This document shows positions 1 to 8,232 of a DNA stretch of 64,000 bases, piece after piece. Location: positions 992,001-1,056,000 of the forward strand of contig NZ_JAPMUA010000001.1 of assembly GCF_029603155.1 (NCBI RefSeq), given 5' to 3'. The notes beneath the pieces are model-generated. The model was not told where the DNA came from. It searched no databases and saw nothing but the letters and a program-made list of their open reading frames with translations. The number at the start of each line of letters is the position of its first letter. Positions within the stretch are counted from its first letter, which is position 1. Made by a program: the position numbers and the translations under genes. This DNA is from Galbibacter pacificus. Lineage in GTDB: Bacteria; Bacteroidota; Bacteroidia; Flavobacteriales; Flavobacteriaceae.

Positions 1-130
1 CCAGGTTTATTTTGTCAAGAGCCCCACGAATAGCAACAGCACCCAATTTAGGCGCAGGCACCGTAGATAGAGAGCCCAAAAAGCTTCCTATGGGGGTTCT
101 GGCAGCCGATACAATTACAACTTTGTTCAT
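1..130 (-). CDS. acetyl-CoA C-acetyltransferase (thiolase), N-terminus only
   Basis: The gene is cut by the left window edge; only the first 43 codons are present, read leftward from the ATG at 130-128. The translation begins MNKVVIVSAARTPIGSF, the typical start of thiolase-fold acetyl-CoA acetyltransferases, followed by LGSLSTVPAPKLG. The family condenses or cleaves acetoacetyl-CoA in fatty acid and amino acid metabolism in the cytoplasm. The active-site cysteine (near residue 90 in the family) lies outside the window, so function cannot be checked. It is divergent from the HD-domain gene that starts at 253. Confidence 0.85.
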   Translation of the reverse strand, partial: MNKVVIVSAARTPIGSFLGSLSTVPAPKLGAVAIRGALDKINL

Positions 131-225
131 AATACTCGTTTTATTGTTGCGAATTTAGTTAATTTAAAAAGATATTCACAAGAACTTCCTTTTTAATAAA
201 TATCAATAAGGATACTATTTTTTGT

Positions 226-233
226 TACATTTG
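226..233 (+). promoter_or_regulatory. candidate -7 box before the 7TM-HD gene
   Basis: TACATTTG matches the Bacteroidota -7 consensus TAnnTTTG exactly and lies 19 bases before the ATG at 253. I see no TTG or TTTG at the usual -33 distance, so only half the promoter is supported. Confidence 0.4.
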
Positions 234-252
234 AATATCAATACCCTGTTAA

Positions 253-2301
253 ATGAAGCGATTTTTAGACAACTTATATAAAAATCAATCTATAGTTTAT
301 AAAGGATTTTTATTTATAGCCACTATTGTTTTGATAGTTTACCTTTTCCCAAAAGGAGGGAAATTTAAATATGATTTTCAAAAAGGAAAATTGTGGCAAT
401 ATGAAACTTTATACGCGCCATTCGATTTTGCCATATATAAAACCGATGCGGAAATAAAAAAAGACAAAGAAGCCATACAGGCCAACCATCCTGATTATTT
501 TAGGTATGAAGATGCCATAACAGATGCCGTTTACAACGGTTTCGACGAAAAGTTTAACTCATATTTCCCTTCGGATGATTACGGTAAGAGCGAAAGGGAT
601 CGGTTATATTCATATGGGCAGGAACTGCTTAATACCATATATGAAAAAGGGGTTGTACAGTTTAACTCTGATTATACAGACGATAGCGTTGTGAATGTGG
701 TTAAGAGAAATGAAGAAAGAACGGTTTTATATGGAAGTTTTGTTAAACTAAATCAAATAGACCGGTTAATAAGCACTTTTATAAAAGAAAAAGGGCTTAC
801 CGAATATAAATCTCAATACAACAGCCTCTATTTTGATATTATTCAACCAAATGTCTTCTTTGATGAAGTACTTACCGCGAAAACATTAGAACGTGAACTG
901 GCAAAGGTAACAACCACAAGGGGGAACATAGATAAAGGAAAACGGATTATTGCCAAAGGCGAAGTTGTAGAAGGCGAAAAATACAATATTTTAAGTTCCC
1001 TCCGGAAAGAATACCAGTCTAAACTGTGGAATGAAAGTAATTATAACTGGATTGTATTCGGGTATACCATTTTGGTGGGGATTACACTGTTTATGTTGCT
1101 GTTGTTTTTGCAAAAATACCGTCAAGAGGTATTTATAAACAACAATAAGGTAACATTTATTTTCTTTAATATTTTGGTGATGATATTCTTAACAACCACG
1201 GTAGTTAAGTTTAATGTAGATTATGTGTATGTCGTTCCGTTGTGTATCATGCCCTTGATATTAAAAGCATTCTTCGACCCACGGCTGGGCTTGTTCACGC
1301 ATGTTTTAACCGTGTTGTTGTTAGGCTTTATCGTGCCTAATAGTTTTGAATATGTTTTTCTTCAAATTATTGCGGGGATCGTAACCATTCAAACTATTTC
1401 CGAACTGCATAAAAGAGCCAATCTGTTTATATCGGTAGCACAGATTACCTTGGTGTACATTATAGCGTATTTTGCATTTTATGTGATCCATGAAGGAAAT
1501 TTTGAAAACATACATTGGATAACATTTGGGTTGTTTGTATTGAACGGGTTAGCAACGCTGGCCGCATTTCCATTGATTTACATTTACGAAAAATTGTTTT
1601 CATTGGTGTCTGATGTTTCTTTATTGGAATTATCCGATACGAATTCCAAATTGTTAAAAGAATTATCCGACAAAGCACCGGGAACCTTTCATCATTCCCT
1701 GCAAGTGGCAAACCTAGCGGAAGCAGCAGCCAATGAAATTGGGGCAAACTCTATGTTGGTAAGGGTAGGGGCATTGTATCACGATATAGGGAAAATGAAC
1801 AATCCAACTTATTTTACCGAAAACCAGACTACAAGTGTAAATCCCCACAACGAGCTATCACCCGAAGAAAGTGCCAAAATTATCATCGATCATGTTATTG
1901 AGGGGATTGAATTGGCAAAGAAAAATAATTTGCCCGATCGGGTAATCGATTTTATACGTACCCACCACGGGACGTCCTTGGTTTATTATTTTTACAGAAA
2001 GGCTTACGATTTAAACGAAGATGTTTCAAAAGAAGATTTTCAATATCCGGGCCCCATTCCGTATTCAAAGGAAACAGCAATATTGATGATGTCGGATTCG
2101 GTTGAAGCAGCATCTAAAAGTTTAAAAAACCCCACGTTCACGATTATTAACGATTTTGTAGAAAAAATTGTTACAAAGCAAATAGACGAAGGTCAGTTTT
2201 TAAATGCAAATATTACTTTTAAGGAAATAGAACAAATAAAAAAGGTGCTAAAACAAAAATTGACAAATATATACCATTTGCGAATAGAATATCCGGAGTA
2301 G
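253..2301 (+). CDS. 7TM-HD family cyclic-dinucleotide phosphodiesterase-like membrane protein (PgpH/YqfF type)
   Basis: This 682-residue protein has a membrane anchor near residues 18-34, then a long extracytoplasmic region to about residue 262. About seven hydrophobic segments follow between 263 and 460, and the C-terminus is a cytoplasmic HD domain. The HD metal ligands are visible: FHHS near 480, HDIGK at 510-514 and RTHHGTS near 573. This order (7TMR-HDED, 7TM, HD) is that of PgpH of Listeria, which hydrolyses c-di-AMP. I infer a similar nucleotide second-messenger hydrolase, but substrate identity is not shown by sequence. The gene is divergent from the thiolase and is followed by tRNA-Ser. 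Confidence 0.85.
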   Translation: MKRFLDNLYKNQSIVYKGFLFIATIVLIVYLFPKGGKFKYDFQKGKLWQYETLYAPFDFAIYKTDAEIKKDKEAIQANHPDYFRYEDAITDAVYNGFDEKFNSYFPSDDYGKSERDRLYSYGQELLNTIYEKGVVQFNSDYTDDSVVNVVKRNEERTVLYGSFVKLNQIDRLISTFIKEKGLTEYKSQYNSLYFDIIQPNVFFDEVLTAKTLERELAKVTTTRGNIDKGKRIIAKGEVVEGEKYNILSSLRKEYQSKLWNESNYNWIVFGYTILVGITLFMLLLFLQKYRQEVFINNNKVTFIFFNILVMIFLTTTVVKFNVDYVYVVPLCIMPLILKAFFDPRLGLFTHVLTVLLLGFIVPNSFEYVFLQIIAGIVTIQTISELHKRANLFISVAQITLVYIIAYFAFYVIHEGNFENIHWITFGLFVLNGLATLAAFPLIYIYEKLFSLVSDVSLLELSDTNSKLLKELSDKAPGTFHHSLQVANLAEAAANEIGANSMLVRVGALYHDIGKMNNPTYFTENQTTSVNPHNELSPEESAKIIIDHVIEGIELAKKNNLPDRVIDFIRTHHGTSLVYYFYRKAYDLNEDVSKEDFQYPGPIPYSKETAILMMSDSVEAASKSLKNPTFTIINDFVEKIVTKQIDEGQFLNANITFKEIEQIKKVLKQKLTNIYHLRIEYPE

Positions 2302-2358
2302 TATTTTATTGGTAGCTAGGAAAGTACTTTTTTACTTTAAAAATAATTAAAAAAATAG

Positions 2359-2389
2359 TTGCATTGTTCTAGATGAACTACTACATTTG
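2359..2389 (+). promoter_or_regulatory. promoter of tRNA-Ser
   Basis: TTG at 2359-2361 and a perfect TACATTTG at 2382-2389 are separated by 20 bases, the flavobacterial -33/-7 arrangement. The tRNA begins 46 bases after the -7 box. This is one of the clearest promoters in the window. Confidence 0.6.
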
Positions 2390-2434
2390 CATCCGCAATT
2401 TTAGGTTGCACGTTCATAATTAATATAAAGAATT

Positions 2435-2518
2435 GGAGAGGTGCCGGAGTGGTAACGGAGCAGATTGCTAATCTGTCGGCGGGTAACTGTCGCCAGGGTT
2501 CGAATCCCTGTCTCTCCG
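2435..2518 (+). tRNA. tRNA-Ser(GCT)
   Basis: The cloverleaf can be drawn by eye. The acceptor GGAGAGG pairs with TCTCTCC, the anticodon loop TTGCTAA carries GCT, the long variable arm is typical of class II tRNA-Ser, and the T arm is CAGGGTTCGAATCCCTG. The discriminator is G at 2518 and CCA is not encoded. It reads AGC/AGU serine codons. Confidence 0.95.
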
Positions 2519-2561
2519 CTTTTATTTTTCGATGTTATTTATTTTAAAACCGAAAAAATTT

Positions 2562-2635
2562 CGGATGTAGCGTAGCCCGGTTATCGCGCCGCGTTTGGGA
2601 TGCGGAGGTCGTCACGCTTGAGGCGTGACCACCCC
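2562..2635 (+). pseudogene. degenerate tRNA-Pro copy with a replaced T arm
   Basis: Bases 2562-2611 repeat the 5' two-thirds of the intact tRNA-Pro at 2900 (D arm and TTTGGGA anticodon loop) with one deletion and two substitutions, damaging the acceptor stem. From 2611 the sequence leaves the tRNA. Instead of CAGGTTCGAATCCTG it has the hairpin GTCACGC-TTGAG-GCGTGAC, then CCACCCC as in a tRNA 3' end. Without a T arm it should not be a working tRNA. It lies just before the GIY-YIG gene. Confidence 0.75.
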
Positions 2636-2653
2636 AAACATATGAAATGAAGA

Positions 2654-2893
2654 ATGGATTATGTGGTTTATATATTGTTCAGCGAAGGTATTTCGCAATA
2701 TTATGCTGGGCAAACCGAAAACATTGAAAAAAGAATAATCAGGCACAATCGGGGCTTGGTGAAATCGACCAAAAGGGGAGTGCCTTGGAAGTTGATAAAA
2801 ATAATACCAGTTTCAAGCATAGCAGAAGCTATGAAACTGAAAAGAAAAGTTAAAAAACGAGGAATAAAAAGGTTTCTTGCCGATTTAACTTAA
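2654..2893 (+). CDS. small GIY-YIG domain protein (UPF0213-like), probably nuclease-dead
   Basis: The 79-residue protein is one whole GIY-YIG module: VYIL at 5-8, YYAGQT at 16-21, IEKRIIRHNRG at 24-34 and VKSTKRGVPW near 36-45. Relatives end in a helix with LERKIKKRG, where the glutamate binds the catalytic metal. Here residues 62-67 read LKRKVK, with Lys63 in place of Glu (codon AAA at 2840-2842, one transition from GAA). The strand also has YAG rather than YIG. The gene ends six bases before the intact tRNA-Pro and begins 18 bases after the broken copy. This fits a tRNA-associated mobile unit, now likely inactive. Confidence 0.8.
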   Translation: MDYVVYILFSEGISQYYAGQTENIEKRIIRHNRGLVKSTKRGVPWKLIKIIPVSSIAEAMKLKRKVKKRGIKRFLADLT

Positions 2894-2899
2894 CACCTT

Positions 2900-2974
2900 C
2901 GGGGTGTAGCGTAGCCCGGTTATCGCGCCGCGTTTGGGACGCGGAGGTCGCAGGTTCGAATCCTGCCACCCCGA
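2900..2974 (+). tRNA. tRNA-Pro(TGG)
   Basis: This 75-base tRNA has a fully paired acceptor (CGGGGTG with CACCCCG) and an anticodon stem CCGCG/CGCGG around TTTGGGA with anticodon TGG. The T arm is GCAGGTTCGAATCCTGC and the discriminator is A at 2974. CCA is not encoded. A defective copy lies upstream at 2562, and a 42-base tandem repeat begins at its 3' end. Confidence 0.95.
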
Positions 2975-3054
2975 CAAAAGATGGAGGTCGTCGCGCTTGA
3001 GGCGTGACCACCCCGACAAAAGATGGAGGTCGTCACGCTTGAGGTATGGCCATC
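2971..3054 (+). repeat. 42-bp tandem repeat at the 3' end of tRNA-Pro
   Basis: Two units start at 2971 and 3013. Each reads CCGACAAAAGATGGAGGTCG, followed by TC(G/A)CGCTTGAGG. The second unit decays after that point (TATGGCCATC instead of CGTGACCACC). The part GGAGGTCGTCACGCTTGAGG is also found at 2604-2623 inside the degenerate tRNA-Pro copy, so the three segments share one origin. Each intact unit can fold a GTCRCGC/GCGTGAC hairpin. Confidence 0.8.
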
Positions 3055-3066
3055 TCAATTCACAAT

Positions 3067-3140
3067 GGTCGCGTAGCTCAGTTGGATAGAGCATCTGCCT
3101 TCTAAGCAGACGGTCCCAGGTTCGAATCCTGGCGCGATCA
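3067..3140 (+). tRNA. tRNA-Arg(TCT)
   Basis: A 74-base tRNA with acceptor GGTCGCG/CGCGATC (one G-T pair), anticodon loop CTTCTAA carrying TCT, T arm CCAGGTTCGAATCCTGG and discriminator A at 3140. CCA is not encoded. It reads AGA/AGG codons and is followed at once by a strong terminator. Confidence 0.95.
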
Positions 3141-3141
3141 C

Positions 3142-3180
3142 AAAAACCCTGCAACCATTTGGTTGCAGGGTTTTTGTTTT
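3142..3180 (+). terminator. terminator after tRNA-Arg
   Basis: A perfect 10-bp stem CCCTGCAACC/GGTTGCAGGG with loop ATTT is flanked by five A and five T that extend the stem, then GTTTT. It should end the tRNA transcript and, being symmetric, could work on either strand. Confidence 0.9.
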
Positions 3181-3409
3181 TCTGAAGTTATTTTTTGATA
3201 CAAAGCATATTATTTTATCTGATATTATTCTTTTTTATGTATTGCCATAAAATTTAATTAATTTGAAATCTAATTTTTGAGGTGTAGTGAAGAAGAAATG
3301 AAGCTTCAAAGCCGAAGCTCCGGAAGTATTAGGTTTAAGTTATGACGCTTGTCTCTGCACTATCACGAGCGTCACAATCGTTTCGGGAATGAGTAAGCAG
3401 GGGAAAACA

Positions 3410-3808
3410 TTATTGGTCATTGCAATTGACATGAACCCATTGAATGGCATTCTCAATATTTCGGAAAAGTTTCATTTCTTTTCCGTAAAAATATTTTTCT
3501 ATTTTATAATTGTGCTTAAATATTTCTTTGGTAGAAACAATGGCTACGGCCTTTAGGTTTTCGACCTCTTTGATATATGCATACAAAGCGGGGTCTATGG
3601 CATACGAATTTTTTCTTAAGGAAATGTACCCAAAGTTTTTGTTTCGGTAATGTATTTCGGCCAATGAGGCCAATGATGAAATATTTTCCAACGTAAGGTC
3701 TATACCATCATTCATAGAGCCAATGGCAAAATTGGGGTAAATCTCTATATACCCAAAATCCAGCGTATATGATTTTATTAACCGATGCTTGGAAGTAAGT
3801 GCATTCAT
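3410..3808 (-). CDS. conserved flavobacterial protein of unknown function (STAS-like)
   Basis: This 132-residue soluble protein has no signal peptide or membrane segment. Its alternation of short strands and helices (YIEIYPNFAIGSM, VENLKAVAIVSTK, and a final helix with NIENAIQWV) recalls the SpoIIAA/STAS-like proteins common in flavobacteria. I do not recognise it with certainty and assign no function. A perfect -7 match (TAATTTTG on the minus strand, 3820-3813) sits only five bases before the ATG, so the mRNA may be nearly leaderless. It follows rimB-rimK on the same strand with a gap of 115 bases. Confidence 0.6.
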   Translation of the reverse strand: MNALTSKHRLIKSYTLDFGYIEIYPNFAIGSMNDGIDLTLENISSLASLAEIHYRNKNFGYISLRKNSYAIDPALYAYIKEVENLKAVAIVSTKEIFKHNYKIEKYFYGKEMKLFRNIENAIQWVHVNCNDQ

Positions 3809-3923
3809 GTGGCAAAATTACGCTATTTCCAAAGCAAATTGTAGTGGCCTTTTAAATATTAGATTAACTACATTTTTATTAGATAAATTGATGTGGTGCT
3901 TAAAAAAAGATAATGGTTATATG

Positions 3924-5297
3924 TTATTTTTTAGCTTTCCAGTTCAATTTTTTTTCAATAGATTTTATCATGAGCCCTGCAATGTCTATGTCGGTAGCGG
4001 TTTCGATCCCTTCCAAACCTGGCGACGAATTTACTTCCAATAGGAGCGGGCCTTTGGAAGAACGTATAATGTCTACTCCGGCTACGTCCAGTCCCATGGC
4101 TTTGGTGGCTTTTACGGCAATCTTTTTCTCGGCCGATGTTAACTTGATTAACGATGCCGTTCCGCCAAGGTGCATGTTTGCCCTAAATTCTCCCGGAGGT
4201 GCTTCCCGTTGCATGGCCGCAACTACTTTTCCGTCAATAACAAAACAACGGATATCTTTGCCGTTAGCTTCTTTTATAAATTCTTGGACAAGAATGTATG
4301 CATTAAGACTTTTAAAGGCGTTAATAACACTTTCGGCCGCTTTCTTTGTTTCGGCCAGCACGACGCCTTTTCCCTGGGTGCCTTCCAAGAGTTTTATAAT
4401 CAGGGGCGAACCGCCAACCATTTTTATTAGGTCATTGGTATCTAGCGGGGAGTTTGCAAACCCTGTCGTGGGAATGCTTACGCCGTTTTTAAGGAGCAAT
4501 TGCAACGAAAATAGCTTGTCCCGGGACTGCCTAATGGCTTCGGCTTTGTTAAGGCAGGCTATATGTATAGACTCGAAATGCCTGGCCAGTGAGCATCCGT
4601 AATAGGTCATGCTCGGCCTGATTCTCGGGATTATGGCGTCGAGATCGTTTAAAATCTTTCCACCACGGTAATGTATTTCCGGCGTTTCTGCATCCAGTTT
4701 CATATAACATTGCCGGATATTGAAAAACTCGACTTCGTGCCCCATGCGTTCTCCGGCTTCAATAATCCTCCGGTTACTATATAAATTGGGGTTGCTGGCC
4801 AGTAATCCAATTTTTAAGCCTCCTTGATTTTGCACATTGGCCTTGTAGCGTTTGTTTACATCTTCATCGCTTAGGTCGCCAAAAATAAAACTGCTTTCTG
4901 GATCTACAATCAATCTCCCCATCATGGCTTCCCTTCCAAGGAGCATGCGGTAGCCCATACTGTCTCTATTGGTCAAGGAAACTTCAATATCCCAAGTGGT
5001 GTCGTTTATATTGAGCGTAGTTTTAATTATGTACCTATTCTCGCGGTTTCCGGTAGAGCTTTTTATAACACGCTTGTCTATAACAACGGCCTCGCAATGA
5101 ATAACCTTTTTACCGTTATGCTGAATAGGGTATACGTCAAAGGTAACCCAAGTTTCGTTATTCCTCTGAAAGGGCTGGATGTTAACAGCGTGTAGGGCAG
5201 AAGTTTTGGCACCGCTGTCTACCCTTACTTTTATGGTTGGAATCTCTAGTTCTGGTAATGATACCCATTCTTGGCTACCAATGATCGTTTTACTCAT
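3924..5297 (-). CDS. rimK: RimB-RimK fusion: retropepsin-like peptidase domain plus ATP-grasp glutamate ligase
   Basis: Residues 1 to about 145 form the retropepsin-like domain long annotated as ATP-dependent zinc protease. The key motif is VDSGAKTSALHA at 26-37, with Asp27 the likely catalytic aspartate. Residues from about 158 to 457 are the RimK ATP-grasp enzyme with IIKLLEGTQGKGV, LVQEFI and the metal-binding LLLEVNSSPGLEGIE. RimK adds glutamates to the C-terminus of ribosomal protein S6. Separate RimB proteins have been shown to remove such tails, so one chain may hold both writer and eraser. It lies downstream of clpC but is separated from it by a terminator. Confidence 0.88.
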   Translation of the reverse strand: MSKTIIGSQEWVSLPELEIPTIKVRVDSGAKTSALHAVNIQPFQRNNETWVTFDVYPIQHNGKKVIHCEAVVIDKRVIKSSTGNRENRYIIKTTLNINDTTWDIEVSLTNRDSMGYRMLLGREAMMGRLIVDPESSFIFGDLSDEDVNKRYKANVQNQGGLKIGLLASNPNLYSNRRIIEAGERMGHEVEFFNIRQCYMKLDAETPEIHYRGGKILNDLDAIIPRIRPSMTYYGCSLARHFESIHIACLNKAEAIRQSRDKLFSLQLLLKNGVSIPTTGFANSPLDTNDLIKMVGGSPLIIKLLEGTQGKGVVLAETKKAAESVINAFKSLNAYILVQEFIKEANGKDIRCFVIDGKVVAAMQREAPPGEFRANMHLGGTASLIKLTSAEKKIAVKATKAMGLDVAGVDIIRSSKGPLLLEVNSSPGLEGIETATDIDIAGLMIKSIEKKLNWKAKK

Positions 5298-5354
5298 TTA
5301 TTTTAATTTGATTCACTTCTAAGTTAAGAAGAATTTTAGAGCGGATAAAATTAA

Positions 5355-5390
5355 ATAAAAAAACGTGCGATAATTAATACCGCACGCTTT
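5355..5390 (-). terminator. clpC terminator
   Basis: Read on the minus strand, AGCGTGCG pairs with CGCACGT around a ten-base AT-rich loop, followed by TTTTTTTATTT. It lies 24 bases after the clpC stop and separates clpC from rimB-rimK. Confidence 0.8.
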
Positions 5391-5413
5391 AATATTTGGA
5401 ATTATTTTAATGT

Positions 5414-7966
5414 TTACGATTCAGCAGATTTTTCTGCTTTCTCGATAGTAATGGTAAGTTCTTCCTTTTCAGAAATTAGGTCCATTAAAATACTATCGCC
5501 TTCAGTTAACTTGGAAGTAATAATTTCTTCCGCCAGGGCATCTTCAATATATTTTTGAATGGCCCTTTTTAACGGCCTTGCCCCATATTGCTTGTCGAAA
5601 CCTTTATCGGCTATGTAGTCTTTGGCCTTATCGGTTAGCTTTAAATGATAACCCAGGCCTTCAATCCGCAGGTAAAGTTTTTCCAGTTCGATATCGATAA
5701 TCTTGTGGATATCTTCTTTTTCCAATGGATTGAACACGACAACATCGTCAATTCGGTTTAAGAATTCTGGAGCAAAAGCTTTTTTAAGGGCATTTTCGAT
5801 AACACTTCTAGAGTGCTCATCGGCCTGTGCCTTTTTAGCTGAAGTTCCAAAACCAACTCCTTGACCGAAATCTTTTAATTGACGCGCACCAATGTTGGAG
5901 GTCATTATAATGATGGTGTTCCTGAAATCTATTTTTCTTCCCAGGCTATCGGTAATGTAACCGTCGTCTAAAACCTGAAGCAACATGTTAAACACATCGG
6001 GGTGTGCTTTTTCTACCTCGTCGAGGAGAATAACGGCATAAGGTTTTCTTCTTACTTTTTCGGTAAGCTGACCGCCTTCTTCGTAGCCTACATATCCCGG
6101 AGGTGCTCCTATTAATCTCGACACGGCAAATTTTTCCATGTATTCGCTCATGTCGATTCTAATTAAGGCGTCGTCCGAATCGAACAATTTATTGGCCAAC
6201 ACTTTAGCCAATTGGGTTTTTCCAACCCCTGTTTGCCCTAAAAATATAAACGAGCCAATTGGTTTGTCGGGATCTTTAAGCCCGGCACGGTTACGCTGTA
6301 TTGCTTTTACAACCTTGGCAACCGCTTCGTCCTGACCAATAACTTTTCCTTTTATGAGTTTGGGCAGTTCGGCCAATTTAGAGCTTTCTGCCTGCGCTAT
6401 ACGGGTTACGGGAACCCCGCTCATCATGGAAACCACGTCGGCCACGCTTTCGTCCGTAACGGTTTCCCTGTGGAGCTTGCTTTCTTCTTCCCATTGGTCC
6501 TGCGCCTGCGTTAATTCTTTTTCCAAACGTTTTTCGTCGTCCCTTAATTTAGCGGCCTCCTCGTATTTTTGCTTTTTGACTACGGAATTTTTCAGTTCTT
6601 TTACATCTTCCAGCTGTTTTTCGAGCTCTAGGATTTGTTTTGGAACTTCCATGTTGGTTATATGGACACGGGATCCGGCTTCGTCTAAAGCATCAATGGC
6701 CTTATCGGGCAAGAAACGATCGGTTAAGTACCTATTGGTTAGCTTAACGCACGATACAATGGCCTCTTCGGTATAGATTACATTGTGGTGTTCTTCATAT
6801 TTATCTTTAATATTATGAAGTATTTCAATGGTTTCTTCTACCGAAGTAGGTTCTACGATTACTTTTTGGAAGCGTCTTTCCAAGGCGCCGTCTTTTTCAA
6901 TATACTGTCTGTATTCATCCAAAGTGGTGGCACCGATGCATTGAATTTCGCCCCGCGCCAGGGCCGGTTTGAACATATTGGAAGCATCGAGGCTTCCAGT
7001 GGCACCACCGGCGCCTACAATGGTGTGTATCTCGTCTATAAAAAGAATAATATCGTCGTTCTTTTCAAGTTCGTTCATTACGGCTTTCATACGCTCCTCA
7101 AACTGGCCGCGGTATTTTGTGCCGGCAACCAACGAAGCCAAATCAAGCGTTACAACGCGCTTGTTGTAGAGTATCCTTGAAACTTTCTTTTTAACAATAC
7201 GGAGTGCCAAGCCTTCGGCAATGGCACTTTTACCAACACCCGGTTCGCCAATAAGCAATGGGTTGTTTTTCTTTCTTCGACTTAATATTTGAGAAACCCT
7301 TTCAATTTCTTTTTCCCTTCCAACAACTGGGTCCAATTTGTCCTCCTCGGCCAGTTGGGTAAGGTCCCTTCCAAAATTGTCAAGGACCGGGGTTTTGGAC
7401 TTTTTGTTTGATTTAGGGGTACTTCCCGTACCGCCAAAAGGATTGTCCCTTCCTTCTTCTCCTGCACCCGTTTCGTCTGAAAACGATTCGGATGTTGGCG
7501 AATCTATAAAATCGTCATCACTGGTAATCATAAGCTTGAATTGTTCTTTAACGTTGTCATAATCGATTTTAAGCTTATTTAGCAACTTTGTGGTCGGGTC
7601 GTTTTCATTCCTTAAGATACAAAGTAATAAGTGAGCTGTATTGATCGACGAACTTTGAAATAGTTTGGCCTCCAGAAAAGTAGTTTTTAATGCTCTTTCT
7701 GCTTGTCTGGTGAGATGCAAGTTGCGTTTGTCGTTCGCAGCTACATTAGTTCCAGGGTTTGAGGGGCTTAATATTTCTACTTTTCTCCTTAAATGATCAA
7801 GGTCTATGCTTAATGCAGTTAAAATGTCTATAGCTTTTCCGTTTCCGTCACGCAAAAGTCCGAGCATAAGATGTTCTGTGCCAATAAAGTCATGACCTAA
7901 ACGTAAGGCCTCTTCTTTACTATATGCTATAACATCTTTAACCCGAGGTGAAAAATTATCATCCAT
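5414..7966 (-). CDS. clpC: ATP-dependent Clp protease ATPase subunit ClpC
   Basis: This AAA+ unfoldase feeds substrates to ClpP. The order is Clp N-domain repeats (residues 1-145, with FIGTEHLMLGLL), a Gly/Ser-rich linker, first ATPase with Walker A GEPGVGKSA and Walker B DEIHT, UVR-type coiled middle region with KYEEAAKLRDDEKRLEKEL, second ATPase with Walker A GQTGVGKTQ, and the D2-small domain. The middle UVR segment separates ClpC from ClpA. I start at ATG 7966 (MDDNFSPRV, 850 residues). An in-frame TTG six codons upstream would add MKKERS, but that stretch (AAGAAAGAGAGAAGT) looks like the ribosome binding site. The gene is divergent from gyrA. Confidence 0.95.
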   Translation of the reverse strand: MDDNFSPRVKDVIAYSKEEALRLGHDFIGTEHLMLGLLRDGNGKAIDILTALSIDLDHLRRKVEILSPSNPGTNVAANDKRNLHLTRQAERALKTTFLEAKLFQSSSINTAHLLLCILRNENDPTTKLLNKLKIDYDNVKEQFKLMITSDDDFIDSPTSESFSDETGAGEEGRDNPFGGTGSTPKSNKKSKTPVLDNFGRDLTQLAEEDKLDPVVGREKEIERVSQILSRRKKNNPLLIGEPGVGKSAIAEGLALRIVKKKVSRILYNKRVVTLDLASLVAGTKYRGQFEERMKAVMNELEKNDDIILFIDEIHTIVGAGGATGSLDASNMFKPALARGEIQCIGATTLDEYRQYIEKDGALERRFQKVIVEPTSVEETIEILHNIKDKYEEHHNVIYTEEAIVSCVKLTNRYLTDRFLPDKAIDALDEAGSRVHITNMEVPKQILELEKQLEDVKELKNSVVKKQKYEEAAKLRDDEKRLEKELTQAQDQWEEESKLHRETVTDESVADVVSMMSGVPVTRIAQAESSKLAELPKLIKGKVIGQDEAVAKVVKAIQRNRAGLKDPDKPIGSFIFLGQTGVGKTQLAKVLANKLFDSDDALIRIDMSEYMEKFAVSRLIGAPPGYVGYEEGGQLTEKVRRKPYAVILLDEVEKAHPDVFNMLLQVLDDGYITDSLGRKIDFRNTIIIMTSNIGARQLKDFGQGVGFGTSAKKAQADEHSRSVIENALKKAFAPEFLNRIDDVVVFNPLEKEDIHKIIDIELEKLYLRIEGLGYHLKLTDKAKDYIADKGFDKQYGARPLKRAIQKYIEDALAEEIITSKLTEGDSILMDLISEKEELTITIEKAEKSAES

Positions 7967-8232
7967 ACTTCTCTCTTTCTTCAATTAAAAATAGTAAAAC
8001 AACTACAAGTAGGCAAAAACTATACCCTAATTAATTAGAATTAGGACTACTTTTAGCTAATAGACAAAAAAACTCGGCAAAATCAAAAAAATTAACATTC
8101 AATTTATTAACCTTTTCGCAGCTGTTCTTTGTTGATAAAAACATGAAAAAACCTTTTAACGGAAAGCGAAAGCGTCTATAAAATACGTATATTGGCACGA
8201 TTTATAATTAAAACATACATAAAATATTTAAT

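Noticed and set aside
2562..2635. A second functional tRNA-Pro
   Set aside because: The D and anticodon arms are present, but the acceptor stem is damaged and the T arm is replaced by an unrelated hairpin.
2885..3154. An 89-codon open frame on the minus strand across tRNA-Pro and tRNA-Arg
   Set aside because: It runs through both tRNA genes and the 42-bp repeat, with repeated peptide blocks that come from the repeat. This is the familiar spurious protein made from antisense tRNA.
3913..4602. A 229-codon plus-strand frame opposite rimB-rimK
   Set aside because: Antisense to the conserved ATP-grasp domain, with no family resemblance.
7967..7984. A TTG start for clpC adding six residues
   Set aside because: The stretch is purine-rich and looks like the ribosome binding site of the ATG at 7966.
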